NCBI GenBank assembly: GCA_012295275.1
Contig: CM022668.1
Coordinates: 13,893,022 to 13,920,521, forward strand
Length of the DNA stretch: 27,500 nucleotides
Source: Chrysomallon squamiferum
Taxonomy: Eukaryota > Mollusca > Gastropoda > Neomphalida > Peltospiridae
Direction: 5' to 3'
Within the stretch, counting starts at the first letter, position 1; each line of letters starts with the position of its first letter. Below the pieces are notes generated by a model that saw nothing but the letters and a program-made list of their open reading frames with translations, ran no database searches and was not told the origin of the DNA. Shown piece after piece: positions 9,327-20,842 of this stretch. Position numbers and translations under genes: made by a program.

Positions 9327-9452
9327 ACTGACAAGGCCAAAAGAAGAAAATCCAAAATGTTATGGAAATATGATGTACTAAAATACAACTGATCAGTTTA
9401 ATTATTTATTTAATAAAAAAGAGAAATTTAATGGTTTTAATGAAAAGTTGAA
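9327..9452. other. AT-rich DNA with AAGTTGAAAAT repeat remnants
   Basis: ATGAAAAGTTGAAAATA near 9440 recurs as AGAAAAGTTGAAAATA near 9572, suggesting an old tandem unit of about 135 bp. Confidence 0.4.
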
Positions 9453-9517
<65 letters not shown>

Positions 9518-9614
9518 TTAATTAATTAATTTAATTTTCTATTTCCATCATGATAAACTAATAAAGGATTTGAAGAAAAGTTGAAAATATAAAAAAAAAA
9601 AAAAAAAAAAAAAA
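9453..9614. repeat. (TAA)n array, AATT repeats and poly-A
   Basis: (TAA)n from 9453 to 9513, AATT-rich DNA, then an A-run at 9591-9614. Confidence 0.9.
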
Positions 9615-9915
9615 CAAGCAACAAAACAACAATATTAATTTAATTTTCTGTTTCCAGTAGCAATAACATAATCCTTAAGAGTGACATTTAAAATAAAAAT
9701 GGCTTATTGGTTGAGACATTTATTAATTTTTTCCTTCTTCAGTTGAATGAGCTTAATTTAAACTGAGTTTAACACAGTTTTATGTAGCTTCATCCTTTCT
9801 GTTACTCAAGTGCATGAGTACTTTAGCCTGAAAATTGAAAATCAAATATTTTAAGCACGATTCTTTCTTCACTTTCATTCTGTTTGTTAATACCAGAGCA
9901 AGAAAGAAAATCAAT
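9615..9915. other. Unique AT-rich intron DNA
   Basis: No feature supported. Confidence 0.5.
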
Positions 9916-9950
9916 AAAATAAAATAAAATAAAATAAATAAATATGTTAA

Positions 9951-10045
<95 letters not shown>

Positions 10046-10090
10046 ACAAATAAATAAATAAATATGTTAATAAAGAAATAAATAAATAAT
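9916..10090. repeat. (TAAAA)n then (TAAA)n array
   Basis: The array is almost pure TAAA from 9949 to 10063. AATATGTTAATAAA interrupts it once near each end, suggesting internal duplication. Confidence 0.95.
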
Positions 10091-10326
10091 TATATGGATT
10101 ATAGAAAAATTCTTCTTCTTCTTTTTCTTTCATGTACTTAATATATATGTATCATGATTTTTGTTTTATGTTCACTGATTAGCATTGATCCTAGGCCTTA
10201 CCATGCCACACACTGAAGCTTTAACCAGCTGAAGCTAAGTTCTCAGAAAAACAGAGGAGGAAACAAAGAAAGAAACGTTTTGTGTGTGTATAACTCCTTA
10301 GAGACCATCGTCTTTTTAAAACTAGT

Positions 10327-10833
10327 CATTAGGTAATTGAGAAGAATTGATTTTATTTCTTATCATGCATCAGACAGACAGACAGACAGACAGACAGAAA
10401 GGTTTGATATGTTAGAGAGTAACTGAGAAGAATTGATTCCTAATTTCATCTTGCCTGTGACCAAAGCTCATTTTATTAAGCTTTCTACAAGGCAGACAGA
10501 ATAAGAAAGAAAGAAAGAAATGTTTCATATGTACACCTACTCATGAACAGTCAAAATATGCACAACAACCTTTCTTAAAGCAGTCATTAGGAAAGAAAGA
10601 AATGGTTCATTTGTACACCTACTCATGAACAGTAAAATATCCATAACAATCTTTCTTAAAGTAATCATTAGGAAAGAAAGAAATGGTTCATATATACACC
10701 TACTCATAAACAGTAAAAATATGTATTACAATCTGTCTTATATAAATCATTAGGAATGAAAGAAATTTTTCATGTTTACCTACTCATAAACAGTAAAATT
10801 TGTATATCAGTCTTTCTTAAACCAGTCATTAGG
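10327..10833. repeat. Minisatellite with about 80-bp units and (CAGA)n
   Basis: CATTAGG marks unit ends at 10585, 10666, 10748 and 10827 (steps 81, 82, 79). Each unit holds TCATATGTACACCTACTCAT, AACAGTAAAATATG and CTTTCTTAAA. An extended motif CATTAGGTAATTGAGAAG occurs at 10327 and again exactly 500 bp later at 10827. CAGACAGA repeats lie at 10370-10400. Confidence 0.8.
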
Positions 10834-10899
10834 TAATTGAGAAGAATTGTCTCAGTTTTATTATGCTGCAAGACTATGCTTAAGGACAGTGAGACAAAA

Positions 10900-11390
10900 T
10901 AAGAAAGGAATATTTAAAACAATGCACTCAGCTTTTTTAATCTACAGTTCTGTCATCTCATTAGCAGACAGACGGACAGTCAGACAGAAAATGAAAGAAA
11001 GATTTTATATATTCAAAACATTTTTGATCAACATCTCATTTCATTAAGAGCCAGTCAGAAAAGAAAGAGAAAGAAATTTTATGTAAAAATGAATTAATAA
11101 CCTATAGTTGCATCTACTGTTATTAATAGACAGCAAGAAAGACAGACAAGCAGAAAAAGAGATTTTATGTGACAGACAGTCTGTTCAACACATTTTTAAT
11201 CTACAGCTTTGTGTCCATTCATTAACAGACAGACAGACAGACAGACAGAAAAAGAAAGAAAGATTCTATATATTCAACGTATTTTTAATCTTCAGTTGTC
11301 TCCTATTATTAACAAGCAGAGAGAGAGACAGAGACAGAGACAGAGACAGAGACAGAGAAAAAGAAAGAAAGAAACATTTTGTCTATTCAA
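10900..11390. repeat. Second minisatellite, about 85-90-bp units, ending in (GAGACA)n
   Basis: Units carry TTTTTAATCTACAGTT, then TCATTAACAGACAGACAG and AAAGAAAGAAAGATTTTATA. They begin near 10933, 11020, 11105, 11192 and 11281. The last runs into GAGACA repeats at 11318-11357. Confidence 0.75.
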
Positions 11391-12544
11391 CACAGTAACA
11401 TAATGTCGTATGTTTAACACATATGAAAATAAAAAAAGAAATCTCTTTGCATCTAGCCACAAAATAACCAGTTCTATTTCTGAGTAGCAGCAAGAACTAA
11501 AAGATGAACAGAAGTTACATTTTGGCTTTTTCTAAGTATTAAAATTTATAAAATTCAAAACAAAAAAAAAAAAACATTTAGAAAGAAAAAGCAGAATCAC
11601 ATAATAAAAGAAAATGTTGCTCTGAATTACAAATCGGTTGCCTGTTGCAGTAATTTTAAAGTGATTTGAATTGAAGTCTGTTTTATTATGTATGCTGCAT
11701 TCTACGACTTTTTAATGACATTGATTTTATTCTGTGTCTTTATGGAAGGTGTTTTTTTTTTTTTTTTTTTCTTTTCTTTTCCTTTTCTTTATTTAATTTT
11801 GTCAGGTTTTTGTGTTGTTGTTTTTCTTTGTTGTTTATTTTCTTGCTCTTGGTCTTTCTACATGTTTTTTTTGTTGTTTTTTTTAAATTTAATTTCTTTT
11901 TCTTTTCTTCTATTTTGTTAATGTGTAGCAGCTTGTCCAATGTGCATTTTAGAAAAAAAGATTCTTAAAAAAAAAAATAATAATAAGAAAAAGGAAAGGA
12001 AATTTCAAAAAAATTCAAATACAATATATGTCGTTCCCTCTTTGTGTTTTCCTGTTTTTATTTTCATTGTGGTTTTTGCATAGAAAGAAAGACAGACAGA
12101 CAAACACACACACATTAATCACCACATACATTTTTTTTTTTTCTGTTTTCTTCAGATCCTAAAAAATCTCACTTCTGTAAGGATTTTAATATTTTTCTAT
12201 TGATTTTATTTCCGTTTTCTTTATACAAGACAAATGAAGTAAAAAAAAAATCTATCCTTAAAAAAAAAAATTATCTTTTATATTTTTTTGTACACTTCAG
12301 TTCAACTCACAGATGGTTTCAAAGTTACAGTTCCTTTTTATTACAAACATCCACACCTCAATAGAGATGTTGCCTGCAGCCATGTTGCATTTTAGCTAGT
12401 CATACAGAGAGACATTCATTTCAGTACATAGAGATGTGAATTAAAAAATAATATTTATAGATGAAGAATAAGATATATTTTGTTTGGTTTTTTTGTTGTT
12501 TTTTTAACAAGATTTTGTTATGGTTCCAGTTTTTTTAAAACAAT

Positions 12545-12550
<6 letters not shown>
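11391..12550. other. AT-rich intron DNA with poly-T and pyrimidine-rich blocks
   Basis: T-rich DNA at 11750-11910, A-runs near 11560 and 11970, GACAGACA near 12090. No exon, RNA gene or longer array seen. Confidence 0.6.
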
Positions 12551-12551
<1 letters not shown>

Positions 12552-12605
<54 letters not shown>

Positions 12606-12674
12606 GAATACTCTGTCTATTGTTGTCTTTTACAGACAGACACACACACAAACACACACACAGGCACACACACT

Positions 12675-12743
<69 letters not shown>

Positions 12744-12748
12744 ACACA
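12552..12748. repeat. (CT)n array then interrupted (CA)n array
   Basis: CT at 12552-12603, about 30 bp unique, then CA-rich DNA at 12637-12748 with AAAC, GGCA, CTCA and ATAC interruptions. Confidence 0.95.
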
Positions 12749-12977
12749 AACACCAGAATCACCATATTTTACTATTCCTCTAACACACAAATTCACTAAA
12801 GGTTAATCACAATATATTTATCTCACACCAGATCTCTGTATCAGAAAACAGAGGCTACAGTAAGTGATGGCTTAGCTCCACGAACACTATCACATTCCTA
12901 ACTCCGTCTGAACACACCAAATTAATTTATCATTAAATGTAAATGTATCAGTCCACTCAGGGAATTACACAGTGAAC

Positions 12978-13036
12978 AGACTGTAGCACAGTGGTTCAAG
13001 TACCAGCATGTGGTCTGATTCAGGATCAATTCTTAC
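12978..13036 (+). repeat. tRNA-like SINE head (A- and B-box)
   Basis: TAGCACAGTGG (12984-12994) matches the pol III A-box TRGYNNAGNGG. GGATCAATTC (about 13022) is one mismatch from a B-box GGTTCAANTC. The spacing of about 40 bp fits a tRNA-derived SINE. It cannot fold as a full tRNA as far as I can see, and no poly-A tail follows. Confidence 0.45.
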
Positions 13037-13117
13037 TAGTGTACTTATTTGGCCTTTTTCAAATTCCAAACAGTATTTGACTGTATGTATTTTTTCATTG
13101 TGTTCATAGTGTGGGGA

Positions 13118-13300
13118 TGTGTGTGTGTGTGTGTGTGTGCATATATTTTTGTGAGTATTCACATATGTGCATGTAAATGCTTGTGTTTGTGTGTGTTCAT
13201 ATATTTATCTATGTTTGCATGTGTAGGTTAATGTTTAAATATGCATGTGCATGTGTAGGTTTGAGTTTGTGTGATAATATATATATATATATATATATAA
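13118..13300. repeat. (GT)n, degenerate GT/ATGTGC-rich DNA, then (AT)n
   Basis: GT at 13118-13139, irregular TGTGT/GCATGTG blocks, AT at 13277-13299. Confidence 0.85.
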
Positions 13301-13700
13301 ATTAAACCTTCTGCATCAATTGGGGCTATTCACTTTTACCATTCCAGTCAACAATCAACAACTGTTTTATCAAATGATGTGATACGTGCTCTCCTGTTTA
13401 TGGTCAGGCTCACACCTAATAAAACTTTCTGCTAATATGAGTCATCCACAGATATAACAAATATTTCATCATCCTCCCTATGCCACTGAGTGCACATCTG
13501 GAAAACATGGCTAAACATGGAGAAAAGCAAGAGAAAAAAAAAAAACACCACAATCTTCTTAACAGATTTTAAGTCACGATGTAATTTGTTCTCTGATAAT
13601 GTCAGAAACAAAAACAATTTCTCAGCACCTGCTGCTGTGAAAATATCTGATGCAATTTAGGTATAAAGAATTTACAGGAATAAGTCATCTTTTATTTTGT
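13301..13700. other. Unique DNA of moderate complexity
   Basis: A minus-strand open stretch 13435-13530 (MFSHVFQMCTQW..) follows a pyrimidine tract and a TTTAG acceptor, but ends in a stop without a consensus donor and has no recognisable domain. I do not call it. Confidence 0.4.
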
Positions 13701-13711
13701 TTTTGCTACAG

Positions 13712-13909
13712 GTTAAGGATCTGTTATGCGAAATTGTGAAATCTGAAAAGTGCCGAAATTCAGAATATTTTATGAGAAGCAGAAATGATGATGTTTTAAT
13801 TTTCATTAGTAATAAAATACACATGATTCTTGAAATTAATTTTAATATATTTTTGTATCATTTATTAAAACTTTGTTCAAGAGTAAAAAAAAATCTTTTT
13901 ACATCATAA
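13712..13909 (+). other. Candidate plus-strand exon (weak)
   Basis: A pyrimidine-rich tract ending TTTTGCTACAG is followed by an open frame to TAA at 13907. The first part (VKDLLCEIVKSEKC..) has balanced composition; the second half is AT-driven. AATAAA lies inside at about 13811. No family is recognised and the strand is opposite to the LDLa gene. Could be a terminal exon of another transcript or chance. Confidence 0.18.
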
Positions 13910-13951
13910 TGCAAATTCTATTTGCAAAAATATCTTACGATGTTTAATTAT

Positions 13952-14090
13952 TTCTGTTTATTTCAAATGCTAAAATTTAATACAAAAAGAATTATGTGTT
14001 TTCTTTGTAACAATATTCTTTTCTGTTTATTTCAAATGCTAAAATTTAATACAAAATGAATTATATGTTTTATTTGTAACAATATTCTTT
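13952..14090. repeat. 69-bp tandem duplication
   Basis: Two copies of a unit beginning TTCTGTTTATTTCAAATGCT start at 13952 and 14021, with about three mismatches. TTATTAAAACTTTGTTC before and TTACTAAAACTTCTTTT after the pair look like older flanking copies. Confidence 0.9.
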
Positions 14091-14620
14091 TCACATCAAT
14101 TTGCTGTAGTTTTATTTTTACTAAAACTTCTTTTAAAGTAAAAACAACAATAATAATAATCTTTCACAATCTCAAATCCAGCTGCTAAAATATCAAGTAG
14201 AATTTATTTTAGGACAAGAAAACTTGACAACAAAATCTTCTTCATTTTTCCTTCTTTTTTTTTTTAATCTTCTTAACCAGTGTTAAACACACTACAAATC
14301 TTGTTGACAATAAAAACCGAATCATTAATCTGCAAAGTGCTCTAGTTCTTGGATGATGGTTGTTGGTTTATGTCCCTTCCAGACATTTCATGCAGTTATT
14401 TTAGTGCAGGGTTCCTGGAGATCAATATAAACTGTGTCAGTTCCAGGTCGCACGATGTCATAGAAAATATTTGCTTGGTTAATAAAATAATAAAGATCTG
14501 TTTTCCCATTCCAAACTGTTTTCAGTAAAATGTTATTTTTGGGAAGATTTCATTTTTTATCAGAAGATGAAAAAAAAGAGAAATGGATTTTCAATATTTT
14601 AAATTACTTTAATCCAATTT
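14091..14620. other. Unique intron DNA
   Basis: Moderate complexity between 14280 and 14530. No supported exon or RNA gene. Confidence 0.5.
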
Positions 14621-14770
14621 AAAAAAAAGAAGAAGAAAAATAAATGAAGAAGAAAAGGGGATTTTCCTAATTCTAAATTACTTTAATTCAATTAGATTAT
14701 TAAAAGAAAGAAGAAGTGAAAGAAGAAGTGAAAGAAGAAGATTAAGAAGAAGAAAGAAAGAAAGAAACAT
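14621..14770. repeat. Purine-rich GAAGAA / GAAAGAAG tract
   Basis: GAAGAA blocks near 14628-14660 and a triplicated GAAGTGAAAGAA unit at about 14704-14745, followed by GAAA repeats. The strand shown is the antisense of the LDLa gene. Confidence 0.75.
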
Positions 14771-15540
14771 TTTTCTAAATATTAAATTAATTTTTCATTT
14801 GATAAAATTATTTTTAAAGAATAATCCGAAAAATGAGGGTTTTCTAAATTTTAAATTGATTTAAAACATAGAATTAGGTTATTTTTTTTCTCATTCCAAC
14901 TGGAGCCCATCACAAATGTTTAACCTTTCAAAGATCCTGGTGTGTGATGTTCTGCTGCAAACTTGTAAGAGTACACCACAGAAAAAAACATTAAAGACAA
15001 AGTCAAATATTGAAGAAAAGAAGGTAACAACAGAAGGAAAAATGGAATAACAAACGAAATAAGATTACAAGAAAGAAAGAAAGAAAGAATGAATGAAAAA
15101 ATAAATGAAAAACTAAAAAAAGAAGCAAAGAAAATAAAAGAATAAAATAAAATAAAATTTAAATCAAAATGATAATAAAAAAAAAAAAAAATAAATCAGA
15201 AACAATCAGTCAGATTAAAAACAAAAATAAAAACAAAACAAAGATTTGGTTCATGATCAGCAGAAGTCATTTAGAGTTATCTTTTCCTTGGCCCATTGAT
15301 TACTATAATGTAAGACATAATAAGAAAATTCCTGATGAAGGCAGCAAACAATAACAAGGTTAACCCACACATGGATACCATCAAAATCATGATTAACTTA
15401 GAGGTGCGATATGAGTAAAGGTCAGACATAAAACAGATCCTTACCCACATATTTGTTCTCCTTTGATATTCCGCAATTTACATTTTCCACATCAGCAGAA
15501 ATAGATCATACATGATGGCTTCCAAACAACAAGGTTTAGG
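14771..15540. other. AT- and A-rich intron DNA, with a molluscan-repeat-like motif
   Basis: GAAA/AAATA-rich from 15070 to 15240. AGAGTTATCTTTTCCTTG at 15272-15289 is a diverged inverse of the GGGAGATAACTC type motif. A minus-strand donor GGTAAGG near 15445 is not joined to a valid exon (see rejected items). Confidence 0.45.
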
Positions 15541-15651
15541 ATGAGATAGACAATTGTGAAAAAAAAAATATATATATTATTATTAATATTATTATTAATA
15601 TTATTATTCGTAATTTAAACTAATTTATAATTTTTCTTTCCTTCCTTTTTT

Positions 15652-15691
<40 letters not shown>

Positions 15692-15720
15692 ATTTCATTT
15701 TAATATTTTTAATTTTTCAA
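15541..15720. repeat. (TA)n, ATTATTATTA repeats and a 31-base poly-T
   Basis: A short (TA)n is followed by ATTATTATTAAT units to about 15608, then a T-run at 15657-15687. Confidence 0.9.
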
Positions 15721-16006
15721 GTATATTTTCCTTTTAATATGTTATTCTTTTTATTAGGATTTTAAAATCTTTTTTTCTTTTCTTTTATACAGACTTGTGG
15801 TAACTGAGAAAGATGGTTTTCATTTACTAATAAACACATCTTTTTTGCCATAGTACAGATGTTTAGACTGTCAAACAATACATAATATGTTTGTGTCTTT
15901 CTGTCTGTTTGTCTGTAATAACTGTAAATATTCATGCAGCTATCTCTCCAGTTTAACACAGAAATAACACATTTAGTAACGTCTGTTTTATTTCACATTT
16001 TATTTT

Positions 16007-16008
<2 letters not shown>
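15721..16008. other. AT-rich intron DNA
   Basis: No supported feature; a short CTGTCTGTTTGTCTG block near 15900. Confidence 0.5.
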
Positions 16009-16063
<55 letters not shown>

Positions 16064-16290
16064 TCTTCCTTTCTGAGTTGCGCTTTCAGTTGATCTTTTC
16101 CTGTATCTCTTTCTGTCTCGTCTGTCTGTCTGTCTGTCTCTCTGTTTCTCTCTCTTTTATTTGTCTTTTCTTCATTCTTGTATCTTTTTCTCACTCATCC
16201 TCATTCAGACAGTTACTTTCTTTCTTTCTTTCTATCAAAATTGCTTCTTTTACTTTTCCTTTCAGTCTCTCTCTCTCTTTCTCTCCCCCT
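16009..16290. repeat. (CT)n array and pyrimidine-rich tail
   Basis: CT at 16009-16060, then CTGT repeats near 16115-16140, TTTC repeats at 16218-16232 and more CT near 16266-16290. Confidence 0.93.
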
Positions 16291-17560
16291 CACATGTGCA
16301 TGTCCTTTGTATCTAACAAGCTTATAATTACATCCATGTAAAAATCTTATAAACAAAACAATCGATAAATCTAATATTAATAAATTTAGCAAATTACCTG
16401 CGTCTTTTAACCGACATGTACAAATCATGCCAGATTTATTTATCTACCTCATTATTTTCCACTTTAGCAAACAGAGCAATATTAATAAACAAAAACCGGT
16501 GAGGAAGGTTAATAAAACATGAAACAGGTGACAACACCATTAAAGGAAATTTTTCCCTATTTTTAAAACATGCAGAGCCAGCTGTTGCCACAGTTTCGTA
16601 TTCAGCGACAGATCGCCATAATTGTTTTTAAATTAACGAAGATGTTGGTTTATAGATTAACAATAAATTTCTTTTTGTTTTAGATAAATTGTTACAACGT
16701 GTTTTAAAAATGGATTTTGGAAAATGTATACCTCATCCCAACTCATTTTATGAAGTTGCTTAAGTTATAAATTATTATAACATTCATAAAGTTACTAATG
16801 TAATTCATTTATTCATCTTTCCTAGTCTGTTATTCATCCAAACATCAACATACACATTCATCCATACTTCCACATACAAATTCATCCACCTGTTAATCTA
16901 TACTCTCTTCATGCACCCATTATTTTTCAATTTTTTATTTTTTTTTGCCTATTCACATCACCCATACAAATGCAAATTACTGCACACAAACCTGACTTCA
17001 ACCTTTCTCTCACATCAGCATAAACATAAACACCAACAATAATCATATAAACATAAAAATGAAACATGAATGCATCTTCCAAGCCCTTTTTCTTTTCTTT
17101 TCTTTTCTTTTTTAAAAAAACCAAGCCACCCACATAAAAGCTACTTAATATACAAAACAGTTTTCATAAATTCAGTCCAACATCTTTTGGGTATAAACCT
17201 GAATACCTAAATACATTTTCTATGCCTTTATTTCATTTTTTATTATTACTGTTATTATTATTCATTCCAGCCACCTACAGAAGGCATTTAGTGCACAAGA
17301 TAATTTTTCACTCAGAATTTCTAATGCAACAAGTGAAAAAAAAAACCTTAAAAAAAAAAACGTTTAAAAAAAACATGTAAAAAAAACCAACAACCTGATA
17401 TGAATAAAACAATTCTGATGAAACTAGCAAACCTCACAATGCATGGGTTGAAGGAGTTCATTGTTTTCACAGGGGAAAATACCAACAACCAGAAAGAAGA
17501 GATATTTCAGACATATTGTCTGCAAATGTTTTTATTTTCAACAAAAAACTGGAGCAGTTG
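16291..17560. other. Unique AT-rich intron DNA
   Basis: CATCCA/CACATACA-type degenerate repeats near 16820-16920 and A-runs at 17337-17390. The open frame at 17400-17723 on the plus strand shows no domain and runs into the following minisatellite. No gene is called. Confidence 0.55.
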
Positions 17561-18470
17561 TCTGGCTATTCATTCACAGAACCACATCAAACTAGGTAAC
17601 CACAAAACACTGAAAATATTACCCAAACCTTTATGCCAAATATGGAAATGTAGACATCTATCATACATCCATCCATTCATTCAGAAGAAATCAGGTCACA
17701 GTATTTGTAGATTTAGTACTTAAAATACCCAAATAAGCTAATCTATACATCCATCCATCTGTCCATTATTTATTCTGTCTGTCTATCCTGGTGAGACTAC
17801 ATCAAAACAAATGTAACTATAACAAAGTTAACTTATATTTAAATGCATCTATACATCTATCCATCCCTCCATCCTTCCATCAGTCAATCTCTCTCTCCAG
17901 CTAATATTATGAATGTATAATCCATCAATCCATCTATCTATCTGTTTGTCTGTCAGTCTGTTTAACCAGATGAAATTTAGAGCACTACAGTATTTATGTA
18001 TACTACTGAACTTAGAATATTTAGCTCAATCTACATTACATATCTACCTATGTCCACTCATCTATCTATCTGTCTGTTTTTCTGTCAGTGTATTTATTCG
18101 GATGAAATTTAGGTCACCATAATATTTGTATGTATCTAGTGAACTTAGAATGTTTATCTCAATTTAAATTACATAATCTACATCCAACCATCATCCTAAT
18201 GAAACTAATCACAATGTAAAATAAGAACATTGTCCATCCATCCTTCCATCCACTTGTCAATCTGTTTGTACATCCAGATGAAACTAGGTCATGACATCTT
18301 CGTACACAACTGACACTATTCCAGACAAGCTATAATTAAATACTTCTACCATACGTTAGACACCTGTAACTAACCCCATACATACATCCATCAGTCTGTC
18401 ACTGCACTGTCTGTACAAATGAAACCAGGTCAGATTACAAATGAATTTTTGCTACATATAAAAGTCTAAT
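17560..18470. repeat. Degenerate minisatellite with ATCC/ATCT/GTCT blocks, about 120-150-bp units
   Basis: Each unit combines CATCCATC..ATCTGTCTGT repeats, a GATGAAATTTAGGTCAC box (17682, 17969, 18101, 18277 and 18419 in variants), TATTTGTATGTATCTA and TGAACTTAGAATATTTA. The 17969 and 18101 copies are 132 bp apart. Confidence 0.75.
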
Positions 18471-18528
18471 CCATTCTGTATTCATCCATCATCCATGGAT
18501 CCACGTTTACTCATCAGTTTAATCAATC

Positions 18529-18647
18529 ATCTCTCTCTCTCTCTCTCTCTGTCTCTCTGTCTCTCTCTGTCTCTCTCTCTCTGTCTCTCTCTCTGTCTCT
18601 CTCTCTCTCTGTCTCTCTCTCCTCTCTGTCTCTCTCTCCTCTCTCTC

Positions 18648-18694
<47 letters not shown>
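18529..18694. repeat. (CT)n array with regular GTCTCT interruptions
   Basis: CT runs broken by GT and CCT at intervals up to 18640, then pure CT to 18694. Confidence 0.95.
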
Positions 18695-18697
<3 letters not shown>

Positions 18698-19580
18698 AAT
18701 TCATCCTTTATTCATCATATATTTATCCATCTATCAATCCATCTGTTTCCATCCATCCCTCCAACCCTTCTGTCTTTCAATATATTCTTTATTTTATCCA
18801 TCTGTCTATCCTAGCCAGACAGACAGAAAGCCAGACAGCCAGACACCCAACCAATCACCAGTCTATTCAAATAAATCTAGGTCTAAATATTTATTTATAG
18901 TACCTGGGACACACAAGCATACCTTTGAGTACAAATAAACCTAACAAATTCATTTAACATCTGAAGCTTTAAGTCAGATTTGTAGAAGAAAAAAGAAAAA
19001 AAAAAAAAAATGTCTGCTTAGGTGAAGTACTTCAAATGGGCTAGAACCAGGCTGGAATGGTTGTCATGGTTACTAGTACAATGAACTAAAAATGTGTACT
19101 TGGAACCTTTAACCAATGTTTTTGCATTAAAAAAATGTTTCATTAACAGGAGGTAGGGACACCAGACTGAATACAAGTTAATATTTAGTTACTGTCAAGT
19201 TTAGATGGATCACTGATAATGAACTTCTCAAAATTTGGCATTTCTGTAATATTACAGTTCTTTTGTTTCATCCCTTTTTTACTTGAAAGTGGTTGCTAGG
19301 GGTTTTTTTTACTTGGTTTTCTTTGGGGTGGGGCTTGTTTTTCTTTCTCTTTCTTTTTTTTTTTCTTATTTAATTAATTTTATAAATATTTATTGATAAT
19401 TATTTTTCTTTTGAAGGAAGAGGTTTTTTTGTTTCTTGGCATCTTTTTAAATTTTATTTTAAATTTATTTTATTTTTTCATGGGCTGTTTATTATTTTTT
19501 TCTCTTTAATTGTTTAAAACCTTTGTCATTTTATTTTCATTGTTTTGTTATTGTTACTGTTTTTTTTGTGGTTTTTTGTT
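18695..19580. other. Unique DNA with ATCC and CAGA remnants, then T-rich DNA
   Basis: CAGACAGA near 18816-18845, an A-run near 18999, an X-box-like GTTGTCATGGTTAC at 19060-19073, T-rich DNA from 19300. No exon seen. Confidence 0.5.
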
Positions 19581-19585
19581 GTTCT

Positions 19586-19597
19586 GTATTATTATTA

Positions 19598-19632
<35 letters not shown>
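19586..19632. repeat. (ATT)n microsatellite
   Basis: ATT repeats with one TTTATT interruption. Confidence 0.9.
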
Positions 19633-19633
<1 letters not shown>

Positions 19634-20250
19634 TTATTTTCGAAATACATTATGCACACTTAGTTAAAAAATTTTAAAAATGTTTAATTTCATTTATCAA
19701 TCTCATTTGAAATATTTCTTCTTACTGTATTTATTTTCTTGTTTCCTCATCATTTCTTGATAAACATTTTGTTTGTTTATTTACTACAGTATTTTACATC
19801 CAGGACTTGCATGTATCACAGATCTGTTCCTCAAACTGTTTGTTTTTAATTCAGCACCTTGTCAACTGTCAAAATATTCCTTTCATTCTTTGATGCCCTT
19901 TGACTCCATTCAAGAACCAGGGGCATTAACTCTAAACGACTGTTTACTTAACAGTGACATCTACGGGTCAGAATGATAACAGAATGGCATTAATGGAAGA
20001 CTGCATTGTATAAAGAACAAAAGAATGGTTTTTTTTTTGTAGTTTTTTGTGTTTTTTTGTTAGTAATTAAAAATAAAACAAATAATAAATGTACAGTGGT
20101 GAAAAAGTAAAAGAAAAATGTCCAAAGCATTGTTTCCATAATATGTATTTTTGTGTTTTTTTTTGTAGTTTTAAAGGTCTAGGATTTGACTGAGGAATGA
20201 CAGGTTTCAAGATCAATCCCTGTTGCAGGTATTTGAATAAAGCTTTTTGT
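19633..20250. other. Unique DNA including a hairpin and a B-box-like motif
   Basis: TTGATGCCC (19890-19898) and GGGCATTAA (19921-19929) form an inverted repeat beside GGGGCATTAACTCT, a molluscan-repeat-like motif. GGTTTCAAGATCAATCCC at about 20203 resembles a pol III B-box, but no A-box is clear. A plus-strand open frame 19773-19976 follows a CTACAG acceptor-like site and has no recognisable domain. Confidence 0.4.
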
Positions 20251-20257
20251 ATCTCGA

Positions 20258-20276
20258 ATTATATTAATATTATTAA

Positions 20277-20336
<60 letters not shown>

Positions 20337-20391
20337 CATTATTATAATTATAATTATAATTATTATTATTGTAATTATTATTATCAATATC

Positions 20392-20452
<61 letters not shown>

Positions 20453-20467
20453 CTATTATTATTATTT
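20258..20467. repeat. (ATT)n / (ATC ATT)n compound array
   Basis: ATT repeats to about 20336, AATTAT variants, then ATCATT hexamer repeats at about 20390-20444, then ATT again. Confidence 0.95.
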
Positions 20468-20469
20468 AA

Positions 20470-20840
20470 CTTTTATTGTCATTATTTTCTTTCTTTCTGT
20501 CTTCCAGACAACAAAAAAACACTGATTAACTCTTACTTTTAATTACTCTTCAGGGAGGAAACTAAAAATGCCACAAAAAAAAAAAAAAAATAATAAAAAA
20601 ATACAAAAATTCTAGTGTTCGTCTCAGACATGCTTGTCTTGTCACAGACAAATGTCTTATAAAACATTTATCTTTCGTTCTCGATAAGAAAATGTCAGAT
20701 ACTATTGTGTTTTTGCTAATTGTCTGGTCTGCCATGTGGGAAATTTTAACCAGGTGCCGTACAAATGTGTTGTTTGTCAAGGGGCTCACAAATTTTGCAA
20801 TTAGTACAGATAACACACATGTTGCATGTATTAGAATAAT
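20470..20840. other. Unique DNA of higher complexity
   Basis: The part 20610-20810 is more complex than its surroundings, with GACATG/TGTC inverted words near 20627-20655. Open frames on both strands show no domain. It may be a mobile-element fragment. Confidence 0.35.
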
Positions 20841-20842
20841 AA

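Noticed and set aside
12978-13036. Functional tRNA gene
   Set aside because: The B-box is mismatched and I could not lay out acceptor, D, anticodon and T stems; a SINE remnant fits better.
15445-15512. Minus-strand stretch ending CGISKENKYVG at a GGTAAGG donor, resembling the C-G...VGG activation site of trypsin-like proteases
   Set aside because: The frame meets TGA before any AG acceptor, so no spliced exon in that frame is possible; the resemblance rests on few residues.
16391-16440. Minus-strand frame SGMICTCRLKDAG before a CAG|GTAATT site
   Set aside because: The donor is weak, the upstream acceptor is poor and the possible entry phase (0) does not fit the gene.
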